This document shows, in pieces, positions 1-8,331 of a stretch of DNA of 50,171 nucleotides. Source of the DNA: an uncultured Bacteroidota bacterium (GTDB lineage: Bacteria > Bacteroidota > Bacteroidia > Bacteroidales > F082); assembly GCA_913009685.1 (NCBI GenBank), contig CAJVXP010000002.1:1-50171 (forward strand), in the 5' to 3' direction. The notes under the pieces are model-generated. The model had not been told where the DNA came from. It did no database searches and saw only the letters and a list, made by a program, of their open reading frames with translations. How positions within the stretch are numbered: the first letter of the stretch is position 1; the number at the start of each line of letters is the position of its first letter. The translations under genes were made by a program, and so were the position numbers.

Positions 1-106
1 GGGTTTCCAGAGTTTTTCATATACTTCTTCAAACTTTCTTGCATTATCCCGATAGTGCATCAAAAATTTTCATCGTCTATAAAAAACTCTGAAAATCTTG
101 ATGCGA

Positions 107-127
107 AGTAATTATTAGAAGTCCCCT
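107..127. repeat. Short dispersed repeat, copy 1
   Basis: The 15-mer AGTAATTATTAGAAG followed by a C-run and T occurs three times in the window: here, at 20446-20466 and at 36588-36609. This copy lies in intergenic DNA about 95 bases before the efflux-operon operator. The other two copies overlap gene ends. Its nature is unknown; it could be the end of a mobile element or an insertion scar. Confidence 0.6.
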
Positions 128-221
128 AAAAGCTTTGGAACCGCTTGCCGGTAAAGGATATTGCCCTGTGTTTTCCGGTTAGAACCATTGAAGGAAATCT
201 TTCAGGGAAAAAATATGCAGC

Positions 222-256
222 CTTTGGAAACTTTTTTACAAAAAAAGTTTCCAAAG
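222..256. promoter_or_regulatory. Perfect 35-bp palindrome, probable TetR operator
   Basis: Two perfect 16-base arms, CTTTGGAAACTTTTTT (222-237) and its reverse complement (241-256), are separated by ACA. The palindrome ends 11 bases before the TATATTTG promoter box, so it covers the -33 region of the efflux-operon promoter. The second gene of the operon encodes a TetR-family repressor. Autorepression through this site is the natural inference; binding is not shown by the sequence. Confidence 0.75.
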
Positions 257-267
257 TTTATTTTTTA

Positions 268-275
268 TATATTTG
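268..275 (+). promoter_or_regulatory. Promoter -7 box of the efflux operon
   Basis: TATATTTG matches the Bacteroidota -7 consensus TAnnTTTG and lies 25 bases before the ATG at 301. It excludes an upstream in-frame ATG at 145, which would precede the promoter. A purine-rich AGAGGGG lies just before the chosen start. Confidence 0.7.
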
Positions 276-300
276 CAGCCTCAATCAAAAAGAGGGGATT

Positions 301-1671
301 ATGAAAATAAAAAAAATAAGTTTTTTGCTTTTCCTGCTTTTGGCTGGTGGCGGTGTTTTAAATGCACAGGGAACGAACTCTTTGTCGCTGTCTCCACACA
401 AAGTGAAGCACTTCTCGCTAAAGCAGGCTGTGGATTATTCCATGGTACATAATTACGGCGTGATTAACTCGGGGAAAGATCTGGAAATTGCCAAGCTGAA
501 AATCAAAGAATCGGTGGCACAGGGACTTCCGCAGGTAAACGCTGCCATTAATTACAAAGATAATATTGCACGTCCGGTCTTTATTTTGCCGGGGGATGTG
601 ACCGGAAGACCCGGACAGGATATTGCCGTACAATTCGGAACAAAATACAGCGCTGACCTGAGCGGAAGCCTTCGACAGTTAATATTTGATGGACGTTATT
701 TCATTGGCTTGAAAGCTGCACGGGTATCTTTGGAACACACCGACAAAGAATTTTTTAAGAACAAACTGGCAGTTAAAGAACAGGTTTCCGATGCTTACTT
801 TAATGTGTTGTCGGTCGCTGAAAGTTTGCGAATTATTGACTCTACGCTTCGCACCACCCAAAAACTTGCCAAAGAAACGCAACAGATTTACAAAGCCGGC
901 ATGGCAAAAGATGTGGACGTAGACCAGATGAACCTGCTGGTAGCCAACCTGCAGGCTTCCCGGACTTTTTTAAAAAATCAGTATAATATTGCACAGGCTT
1001 ATCTGAAATTTTATCTCGGTTTGGGAGAAAACGACAGCGTAGTGCTTACCCAAACGTTGCCGCAGCTTATTCGTATAAAAACACACGACCCGCTTCTGCT
1101 ACAGTCTTTTAACCTGACTGACAATGTTGATTTCCAGTCTGTGATTACGAATAAAAAGCTGCTGGATTTACAGGTGAAGCTCGCAAAAGTGGCTTTTATT
1201 CCCGCTATCAATGCCATCGTAAACTATCAAACACAGGGGCAGCGAGATGTGTGGAATTTCTTTAATTCGGGAAAATGGTATCAGAGCGCCTCTTACGGAA
1301 TTACCATGAGTATTCCCATTTTGTCGAGCGGCGAACGTATAGCGAAACTAAAACAGGCCAAAATTGCCTATGAGCAGGCACAGGTTTTGACACGACAAAC
1401 AGCTTCACAACTTGGCATCCAATACCAGACAACCAAAAACAATTACTATAATTCTTTGAGTGTTTACGAAAATAAGCTGAAAAATCGCAAGGTGGCGGAG
1501 AAAATTTATCGGAAAACAACCGAAAAATATACCCATGGCATGGCTTCAAGTCTTGATTTGTTAAACACACACAACCAGTTTCTCAATGCGGAAAGTGATT
1601 TTATCTCTGCAGGACTCAATCTTCTGAAATCAGCTGAAAAACTGGAAATTCTCTTAACCAAAGCACAATAA
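301..1671 (+). CDS. TolC-family outer-membrane efflux protein
   Basis: This 456-residue protein should form the outer-membrane channel of a tripartite RND efflux pump. Residues 1-22 are a typical signal peptide (KIKK then a hydrophobic stretch ending NAQ). The rest is an alpha-helical coiled-coil protein with two related halves, as in the OEP/TolC family. Near the C-terminus a YTHGMASSLDLLNTHNQ stretch resembles the family's conserved second-repeat segment. The start at 301 is preferred over 145 because of the signal peptide, the AGAGGGG site and the promoter at 268. The gene leads an operon, ending 2 bases before the TetR regulator. Substrates cannot be told from sequence. Confidence 0.92.
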   Translation: MKIKKISFLLFLLLAGGGVLNAQGTNSLSLSPHKVKHFSLKQAVDYSMVHNYGVINSGKDLEIAKLKIKESVAQGLPQVNAAINYKDNIARPVFILPGDVTGRPGQDIAVQFGTKYSADLSGSLRQLIFDGRYFIGLKAARVSLEHTDKEFFKNKLAVKEQVSDAYFNVLSVAESLRIIDSTLRTTQKLAKETQQIYKAGMAKDVDVDQMNLLVANLQASRTFLKNQYNIAQAYLKFYLGLGENDSVVLTQTLPQLIRIKTHDPLLLQSFNLTDNVDFQSVITNKKLLDLQVKLAKVAFIPAINAIVNYQTQGQRDVWNFFNSGKWYQSASYGITMSIPILSSGERIAKLKQAKIAYEQAQVLTRQTASQLGIQYQTTKNNYYNSLSVYENKLKNRKVAEKIYRKTTEKYTHGMASSLDLLNTHNQFLNAESDFISAGLNLLKSAEKLEILLTKAQ

Positions 1672-1673
1672 CC

Positions 1674-2294
1674 ATGAATGCAAAAGACAAAGATATCATC
1701 CGCAAGGTGGCACAACTCTATAAAAAATACGGCATCAAGAGTATCACAATGGACGATGTTGCCCGTGAACTTGGTATCTCCAAAAAAACGCTTTATGAAC
1801 ATTTTTCGGATAAACTGCATCTCGTGAATGCAGTTATTGATCAGGAAATATTGTTTAACGATCTCCGTCTGCAGAAACAAAAAAGCAATTCGGAAAATGC
1901 CCTGCAGGAGGTATTCCAGATCTTTCATTTTCATCTTCAAATGTTGAAGGAGTACAACCCGTCGCTCGAATTCGACTTAAAAAAATATTACCCTGAAAGT
2001 TATTTCAGACTCAAACGGATAAAACGTGAGAAAATACTGAAAACCACACGGAACAACCTGATAAAAGGAAAACGTGAAGGTTTTTACCGTAAAGAACTTA
2101 ACGAAGAAATCATCACCAAACTCAACGTTCTGCGTATTGAGGGCCTGTACGAAAGCGACCTGTTTAACCATGAAGAACTTTATTCTCACGAGTTTTCAAA
2201 AGAAATGTTTTTATACCATTTGTATGGCATTCTTACCCCGATGGGAATTGAATATTTAAATAAAAATATTGAACAATTAAAATTGGCAAAATAA
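1674..2294 (+). CDS. TetR/AcrR-family transcriptional regulator
   Basis: This 206-residue protein has an N-terminal helix-turn-helix typical of TetR repressors: residues about 20-50 contain ITMDDVARELGISKKTLYEH followed by FSDKLHLV. The C-terminal helical part is the putative ligand-binding and dimer domain and is poorly conserved, so the inducer is unknown. It lies between the outer-membrane factor (2-base gap) and the membrane-fusion gene (1-base gap), so it is cotranscribed with the pump. The perfect palindrome at 222-256 is its likely operator, giving drug-relieved autorepression of the whole operon. Confidence 0.9.
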   Translation: MNAKDKDIIRKVAQLYKKYGIKSITMDDVARELGISKKTLYEHFSDKLHLVNAVIDQEILFNDLRLQKQKSNSENALQEVFQIFHFHLQMLKEYNPSLEFDLKKYYPESYFRLKRIKREKILKTTRNNLIKGKREGFYRKELNEEIITKLNVLRIEGLYESDLFNHEELYSHEFSKEMFLYHLYGILTPMGIEYLNKNIEQLKLAK

Positions 2295-2295
2295 T

Positions 2296-3435
2296 ATGAA
2301 AAATATCAGCCTTTTTCTCGTCACCCTGCTTTTCCTTATGACTTCGTGCGGAAACGAGAACACACCGAAAACGGAACAACAAATTATTAATTACCAAAAA
2401 CAGGTAACCGCCATCAATAAAAAAATTGACAGGCTTCAGCAAAAATTAAATAGAAAAAACAGAGGTAAGATGATAACGACCGGACGTAAAGTCACGGTGA
2501 ATGTCCGTAAATTACAACCAGCTGTTTTTAACCATTATTTCGATGCTTCCGCCGAAGTAGAGTGTGTTCATGAAGCTTACGTAAGTCCGGAAGTAAACGG
2601 ACAAATTGAAAAAATCTTTGTGAAAGAGGGAGAATATGTTAAAAAAGGCCAACTGCTGGCTCAACTCAACTCCGATATTATACAGGATAACATCAGAGAG
2701 CTGAAAACTTCCCTGGAACTGGCATCCTACACTTACAGAAAGCAGAAATCGCTTTGGGAGAAAAAAATTGGTTCCGAACTGCAGTACCTGCAAGCCAAAA
2801 CAAATTATGAAAGTCTCCAAAACAAACTCAGCACCCTGCAAACGCAATACCAACGTTCGTTTATTAAATCACCCATTGATGGATATGTCGATGCCATCGG
2901 TATGAAGGTCGGCGAGATGGCCATTCCGGGTCAACGGTTTTTTCATGTGGTAAACCTGAACCCGCTTTATGTAAATGCACAGATCTCGGAAGCCTATTTG
3001 CCGATTATCCATGAGGGGGATGCCGTTGAGGTTCGGTTTTCTGCTTTTCCTTCCATTGTTCTAAAGAAAAAGGTCTATCGCATTGGGAAGGTTATCAACA
3101 AACAGAGCCGGACTTTTAAACTTCAGCTGAAAGTAAATAATCCGAAACGGTTGCTGAAGCCCAATCTGCTGGCAATTATCCGGATTAAAGACTACACCAA
3201 TCCAAAGGCGATTGCTGTGCCTTCCTTTATCATTCGCGAAGACATTCAGGGTTATTATCTGTATGTGGTCTCCACCGAAAATGGTCAAAAAATTGCCCGA
3301 AAACGCTACGTGAAAATCGGAAAATCGTTTCAACAGAAAACAGAAGTGATTAGTGGCCTGAAACAGGGGGAAACAATTATCACGCATGGATATAATAACG
3401 TAACAAACGGTTCAGTTTTAAATATCCGGAAATAG
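2296..3435 (+). CDS. RND efflux periplasmic adaptor (membrane fusion lipoprotein)
   Basis: This 379-residue HlyD/AcrA-type adaptor should link the inner-membrane pump to the TolC-like channel. It starts with a lipoprotein signal (hydrophobic stretch then MTSC, Cys18). A short coiled coil follows (about residues 25-55), which many AcrA homologues lack at this position. The split biotinyl-lipoyl domain is visible: VNGQIEKIFVKEGEYVKKGQ at about 97-116, then a helical hairpin, then FIKSPIDGYVDAIGMKVGE. The beta-barrel and membrane-proximal domains follow. It starts 1 base after the TetR gene and lies 50 bases before the pump gene. Confidence 0.93.
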   Translation: MKNISLFLVTLLFLMTSCGNENTPKTEQQIINYQKQVTAINKKIDRLQQKLNRKNRGKMITTGRKVTVNVRKLQPAVFNHYFDASAEVECVHEAYVSPEVNGQIEKIFVKEGEYVKKGQLLAQLNSDIIQDNIRELKTSLELASYTYRKQKSLWEKKIGSELQYLQAKTNYESLQNKLSTLQTQYQRSFIKSPIDGYVDAIGMKVGEMAIPGQRFFHVVNLNPLYVNAQISEAYLPIIHEGDAVEVRFSAFPSIVLKKKVYRIGKVINKQSRTFKLQLKVNNPKRLLKPNLLAIIRIKDYTNPKAIAVPSFIIREDIQGYYLYVVSTENGQKIARKRYVKIGKSFQQKTEVISGLKQGETIITHGYNNVTNGSVLNIRK

Positions 3436-3485
3436 TTTTCTGTTGAAGCAAAATCAAAATTTAAAGCTTTTTTAAACAGCAGAGT

Positions 3486-6400
3486 ATGAATACAAAAAAA
3501 GAAAAAACAGATAAGATTATCCGGGACTTTAAACTCTCCACCTGGGCGCTCAACAATAGAAATACGGTCTATCTTTTTACCATAATCACCATAGTTTTTG
3601 GATTTATTGCGTATGTGGCGTTGCCCAAAGAGTTGTTTCCCGACATTAAAATCCCTACGGTGATGGTGCAGACCATTTACCCCGGCAACCCGCCCGTTGA
3701 CATGGAAAACCTGGTTACCCGTCCGCTGGAAAAGCAAATAGAATCGGTAAAAGGCATCAAAAAAATGACTTCCATCTCTTCACAGGATGCTTCCAGTGTT
3801 TTTGTGGAATTTCATACCAATGTAGATATACGCAAAGCGCTTGACGACATAAAAGACGCAGTGGACAAGGCAAAAAAAGATCTGCCCGATGACCTGCCAA
3901 ACGACCCGCAGGTTACCGATATCGATATTTCGGAATTTCCCGTCATCAATGTAAACCTTTCGGGAAATTTCAGCCTGAGCGAACTGAAAGGGTTTGCCAA
4001 CAATTTGAAAGATGAGTTTGAGTCCATTTACGAAGTCTCCAAAGTAAACATCACCGGCATCACCGACCGGGAAGTGAAAATTTTTCTGAACCCTTTCAAA
4101 ATGGCAGCCCTGCAGGTGAGCTTTACCGATGTGGAAGATGCCGTGAAATTTGAAAACATGTCTATCTCCGGCGGGGAAGCCAAAATTGGAAAAATTGATC
4201 GTTCTGTTCGTATTATTGGCGAATTCAAAGACCCCGGGCAAATTGCTAATATTATTGTAAAACGTGAGAATGGTGACATTGTGTATATGCGTGATATCGC
4301 TACTGTAAAATACGGTTTTAAAGAACGCGATAGTTATTCGTATCTCGACAAACAGCCGGTAGTTACATTGCAGATTGTGAAAAAAAGCGGAGAAAATCTT
4401 CTTTCTACTACTTCCCAGGTATTTCAGATACTGAAAGATGCCCGGAAATCGAAACTTATTCCCGACAACCTGAAAATCACCATTACCAACGATCAATCGG
4501 ATCAGGTGAAAAAACAGATTAACAACCTGGAGAACAGTATTATCATGGGAATAATTTTTGTTGTGGCTATTCTCTTTCTCTTTTTGGGTACCCGCAACTC
4601 ACTTATTGTGGGCTTTTCCATTCCCATGTCGATGCTTATGGCCTTTATGGTGATGGGCATTGCCCATTACAAAATCAACATGATGGTCCTCTTTGCACTG
4701 ATACTTGCCCTCGGTATGTTGGTGGATAATGCCATTGTGGTTACCGAAAACATCTACCGGTTTGTGCAGCGGGGCTATCCGGTAAAAGAGGCGGCACGAC
4801 AAGGTGTTGGCGAAGTGGCTATGCCCATTATTTCTTCCACAGCCACAACGCTGGCGGCTTTCCTGCCACTGGTTTTCTGGCATAGCATCATGGGTGAGTT
4901 TATGAAATTTCTTCCGATTACACTGATGGTCGTGCTCACGGCTTCGCTGTTCAATGCACTGGTTATTGTTCCGGTTATTTTTGTGGATTTCTACAAGCCG
5001 GGCGACAACAATCCTTTACCCAACACAAAAAGAAGTCTGCGTCTTGCCGGTATTTTTAGCGCTTTAGCCGTTGTTGCTTTTGTTGCTAAGTGGAATATTG
5101 TGGGTTCTTTGCTCGTGGCAGCAGTTGTTTTGGGCTTGCTGAACCTGGCTTTTCTCACGCGGCTCGCTATCTGGTTCCAGAAAGTTTTCCTTGTATGGTT
5201 AGAAGAAACGTATTTGAAATTTATCCGGTTTGCTATTCGAAAAAATAACTCTTATTGGCTGATAGCCGGTACTTTTGCGCTTATGTTTTTGACTATTGCC
5301 TTTTATTTTGGAAGCAAACCCAAAGTGGATTTTTTCCCTAGTACCGAGCCTAAACTTATCAATGTGATTGCCGAAATGCCCATTAGTACCGATATCAGGG
5401 TTTCAGACTCCATGATGCAGGTAATTCAGGCAAAAGTTTACCAGCTCATTCAGCCCGATATGAATATTGTAAAGTCGGTTTTAACCGTTACCGGAAAAGG
5501 AGCCGTGGGTCAAAATGAAGGTTTTACAAGCCGGGGCGGCGCTCCTAACAAAGGGATCATTACCATAAACTTTGTGGAATTTCAGAAGAGGCACGGTATT
5601 AACACCTTTACCATCATGCGCCGGCTGGCCGATACGCTGGTTGAGAAATATCCGGGGGTTAACATTTCACTTGAAAAACAGCGCGAAGGACCGCCGGTAG
5701 GTTATCCTATCAATATTGAAATTAGCGGAAAAGAATTTTCCACTCTACTCTGGGTTACCGATAGTATTAAATCGTTGATTAACAAGCAAAATATCCCGGG
5801 TATCGAAGGCCTTGATATGGATTTGAATGTTGGAAAACCGGAACTACTCGTGAAGATTAACCGCGACAAAGCCCGCCGTTTTGGCCTGTCCACAGGGCAA
5901 ATAGGCGATGCCATACGAACCGCCCTGTTCGGAAAAGATATTTCCAACTTTAAACAGGGAGAAGATGAATACAAAATTCGGATGATGCTGGCGGATAAAT
6001 ACCGTTATAACATCTCCGACCTGATGAACCAGCGCATCACATTCCGTTCACAGTCTTCCGGTAAGATTATTCAGGTACCTATTTCAGCTGTTACCGATTA
6101 TAAATATGGCTCCACTTATGGCGCTATTACCAGGATTGACCGGAAAAGAGTGATTACCCTGCATTCCAATGTTATTAAGGGATACAATGCCAACGAAATA
6201 AATGTAAAGCTGAGAAAGATGCTGGCCGGCTACTCCATGCCTGCGGGTTACAAAATTAGTTTCACCGGAGAACAAAAATCACAGACCGATGCAGCTAATT
6301 TTCTCATGCGTGCTATGCTGATTGCACTGGCCCTGATTATGATTATTCTGGTCAGCCAGTTCAACTCTTTCGTGAAACCCTCCATTATTATGTTCAGCGT

Positions 6401-6926
6401 GATATTGAGTACCATCGGTGTGTTTGGCGGGCTGGCGACTTTCCACATGGATTTTATTGTTTTGATGACAGGCATCGGACTGGTGTCGCTGGCCGGTGTG
6501 GTAGTGAACAATGCTATTGTTCTGATTGACTATATCGGACTGGTAAAACTCCGGAAGAAAAAAGAAATGGGTATTGCCGAGGACGATGAACTTCCGATGA
6601 ATATTGCCATGGAGTGTATTGTGGAAGCCGGAAAAACACGGCTGCGCCCAGTTCTGCTCACTGCCATCACAACCGTATTGGGTTTGATTCCTTTGGCTGT
6701 GGGGTTGAACATCAATTTTATTAGCTTAATGAAAAACTTTAACCCGCAACTGTTCTTTGGAGGCGACAACACTGCATTTTGGGGACCTATGTCGTGGACG
6801 GTAATTTTCGGCTTGACCTTTGCCACTTTTCTGACACTGATTGTGGTCCCTTCCATGTATCATGCGCTGTACTCCGGTAAAGTGGCTATGAAAAGATGGA
6901 TGGGGAAAGATAAGCAGCGGGGATGA
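3486..6926 (+). CDS. RND-family inner-membrane efflux pump (AcrB/HAE type)
   Basis: This 1146-residue proton-driven pump has the full family architecture: TM1 at about residues 24-45, a periplasmic porter domain, a TM2-TM6 cluster (about 350-510), a second porter domain and a TM8-TM12 cluster. TM4 carries GMLVDNAIVVTEN, where AcrB has the Asp-Asp pair: the first Asp is kept (D414) and the second is Asn. TM10 has GVVVNNAIVLID, with Asn where AcrB has its relay Lys. An extra hydrophobic segment between the two halves (about 515-560) explains the length. It is the last gene of the operon. No clear terminator follows; a hairpin repeat lies at 6974-7064. Confidence 0.93.
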   Translation: MNTKKEKTDKIIRDFKLSTWALNNRNTVYLFTIITIVFGFIAYVALPKELFPDIKIPTVMVQTIYPGNPPVDMENLVTRPLEKQIESVKGIKKMTSISSQDASSVFVEFHTNVDIRKALDDIKDAVDKAKKDLPDDLPNDPQVTDIDISEFPVINVNLSGNFSLSELKGFANNLKDEFESIYEVSKVNITGITDREVKIFLNPFKMAALQVSFTDVEDAVKFENMSISGGEAKIGKIDRSVRIIGEFKDPGQIANIIVKRENGDIVYMRDIATVKYGFKERDSYSYLDKQPVVTLQIVKKSGENLLSTTSQVFQILKDARKSKLIPDNLKITITNDQSDQVKKQINNLENSIIMGIIFVVAILFLFLGTRNSLIVGFSIPMSMLMAFMVMGIAHYKINMMVLFALILALGMLVDNAIVVTENIYRFVQRGYPVKEAARQGVGEVAMPIISSTATTLAAFLPLVFWHSIMGEFMKFLPITLMVVLTASLFNALVIVPVIFVDFYKPGDNNPLPNTKRSLRLAGIFSALAVVAFVAKWNIVGSLLVAAVVLGLLNLAFLTRLAIWFQKVFLVWLEETYLKFIRFAIRKNNSYWLIAGTFALMFLTIAFYFGSKPKVDFFPSTEPKLINVIAEMPISTDIRVSDSMMQVIQAKVYQLIQPDMNIVKSVLTVTGKGAVGQNEGFTSRGGAPNKGIITINFVEFQKRHGINTFTIMRRLADTLVEKYPGVNISLEKQREGPPVGYPINIEISGKEFSTLLWVTDSIKSLINKQNIPGIEGLDMDLNVGKPELLVKINRDKARRFGLSTGQIGDAIRTALFGKDISNFKQGEDEYKIRMMLADKYRYNISDLMNQRITFRSQSSGKIIQVPISAVTDYKYGSTYGAITRIDRKRVITLHSNVIKGYNANEINVKLRKMLAGYSMPAGYKISFTGEQKSQTDAANFLMRAMLIALALIMIILVSQFNSFVKPSIIMFSVILSTIGVFGGLATFHMDFIVLMTGIGLVSLAGVVVNNAIVLIDYIGLVKLRKKKEMGIAEDDELPMNIAMECIVEAGKTRLRPVLLTAITTVLGLIPLAVGLNINFISLMKNFNPQLFFGGDNTAFWGPMSWTVIFGLTFATFLTLIVVPSMYHALYSGKVAMKRWMGKDKQRG

Positions 6927-6973
6927 TAATGAAGTTGTTTAAAGTTTAAAAAATAATTCAATGGTAAACCTTT

Positions 6974-7064
6974 GTAAATCAGTAAATAAATTCCATTATT
7001 CCCTCGCCTGAGGCGAGAGCGTAGAGGTGGGTCAATAATAAAAGATATTTATTTGCTGATTTAC
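6974..7064. repeat. Hairpin-forming repeat with nested palindrome
   Basis: An 18-base inverted repeat, GTAAATCAGTAAATAAAT at 6974-6991 and its complement with one mismatch at 7047-7064, encloses a perfect 15-base palindrome CTCGCCTGAGGCGAG (7003-7017). The outer arms and GC-rich core suggest a MITE-like insertion. It lies in the 400-base gap between the pump gene and the Fic relic, where I see no gene. Confidence 0.6.
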
Positions 7065-7329
7065 AGCATTTTCTATTCAAAAACAACGGGTGAGCTGCAA
7101 GACAACTGTTAATCGCGTGTTATCTCTTTATTCCTGCAAAAACAAACAAACACATATACTGTAAAACAAAAAACCAACAATCATTTCAACGACAAAGACT
7201 TTTTGTTACTACTCAGCAGGTCAAATGAAAGATAACCAAATGGTTATAATTAGTGTAATAATTGTATTCAGCATCCTTAATGAAGCAAAATCCGATTAGA
7301 AAAATTTTAATTTTTCAGAAAACAGAGGA

Positions 7330-7702
7330 GATTTTGATTTCCTAACGAAAGCTTCCGCTGTTTACTCTTCAAATATTGAAGGGAACAGCATTGATCTGAA
7401 TTCTTTTATGAACTATGAATTAAGCAAAGAAAAATTCAAGCCGGGAAATGAAACAATTATTTTCAGACATTTCAAAACTTATTAATGAAACATTAACAAC
7501 CCCGGAAGTATTTTATTTCGCCTCATTACTTCATTTAATGTTTGTACATATTCATCCTTTCAGAGACGGAAACGGGAGAGCTGTCCGGCTTGTGGAAAAA
7601 TGGTTCATCACCGAAAAACCCGGAAAAGAATACTGGCACTGTTTGAACCGAAATATCCATCATGCTAAAAAAACAAGCACACTACAATCAGTCTACAGCT
7701 GA
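7330..7702 (+). pseudogene. Fic-domain protein remnant
   Basis: Two pieces of one Fic AMP-transferase gene survive in different frames. In the frame starting at 7330, an N-terminal piece contains SSNIEGN, matching the inhibitory-helix motif (S/T)xxxE(G/N), and runs to stop codons near 7483. In the frame of 7448-7702 the catalytic piece holds HPFRDGNGRAVR, a complete Fic motif. In intact relatives, as I recall them, roughly 90 residues separate these segments, so an internal deletion plus frame change is likely. The C-terminus is cut short as well and overlaps the end of the convergent phosphatidyltransferase gene by 10 bases. A functional enzyme is unlikely. Confidence 0.8.
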
Positions 7703-8331
7703 CGCCATAATAACCATCCAAAAATACTTGTCATAACCAGTACATAAGCAACTAAAGCATAAACCCATTTTCCGCTAAATTTTGGCGTTGGGATTGAGGA
7801 TAAGTTTAGTGCCGACAGAAGCATCAGGAGTACATAAATTATAATGGAAAATGTTGAGTGCGTAAAAAAGCCTTCAAATAAAAACACAAGTGCCAGAATA
7901 AGTACATTGTTATCCAAAGGGAAGCCTTTGTATGTTTTGCTATCGATAAGGCCATAAACATTAAAGTAAGTCAACCGGATAGCGCTGGCAGCAATAATTA
8001 CAAATGCTCCGGGTAAGAACCAAATATTGTAATTCCCGTAGCGTAAAAGTATAATAGCAGGCAAAATCCCAAAGCTCACAATATCAATCATGGAATCAAG
8101 CTGGGCTCCAAAATCACCTTGTACTTTTGTTCTGCCTTTCATTTTTCGTGCAACAATACCGTCGAACCAATCGAACAATACTGCCCACAAAACTCCGATT
8201 ATTGCTGCCTGAAAAATCCCTTGTATGGCAAAATAAATTCCTGTTACAGCACTCAATAAGCCCAGAAGAGAACAAATATTTGGTAACTCTTTAATAAAGC
8301 TGAATACGCTTACTTGTTTGTTATCATTCAT
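7693..8331 (-). CDS. CDP-alcohol phosphatidyltransferase
   Basis: This 212-residue integral membrane enzyme should transfer a phospho-alcohol group from a CDP-activated donor to an acceptor. The signature is present: DWFDGIVAR (about residues 56-64) then FGAQLDSMID. The spacing between AR and the Gly is 12 residues rather than the canonical 8. About six hydrophobic segments follow the family fold. It is the last gene of a minus-strand trio, and its ATG overlaps the aminotransferase stop in ATGA. With a nucleotidyltransferase and an aminotransferase upstream, the donor is probably a CDP-amino-alcohol or CDP-aminophosphonate made by this cassette. PssA-like or CDP-ethanolamine-type activity is possible. 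Confidence 0.85.
   Translation of the reverse strand: MNDNKQVSVFSFIKELPNICSLLGLLSAVTGIYFAIQGIFQAAIIGVLWAVLFDWFDGIVARKMKGRTKVQGDFGAQLDSMIDIVSFGILPAIILLRYGNYNIWFLPGAFVIIAASAIRLTYFNVYGLIDSKTYKGFPLDNNVLILALVFLFEGFFTHSTFSIIIYVLLMLLSALNLSSIPTPKFSGKWVYALVAYVLVMTSIFGWLLWRQL

Noticed and set aside
1-60. Minus-strand frame from an ATG at 60 running off the window (HYRDNARKFEEVYEKLWK).
   Set aside because: Only 20 residues are visible, there is no recognisable family or promoter, and the base pattern includes an inverted repeat CAGAGTTTTT; it cannot be supported as a gene.
145-300. N-terminal extension of the TolC-like protein from an ATG at 145.
   Set aside because: The extension spans the palindrome and promoter box, and a good signal peptide begins at 301.
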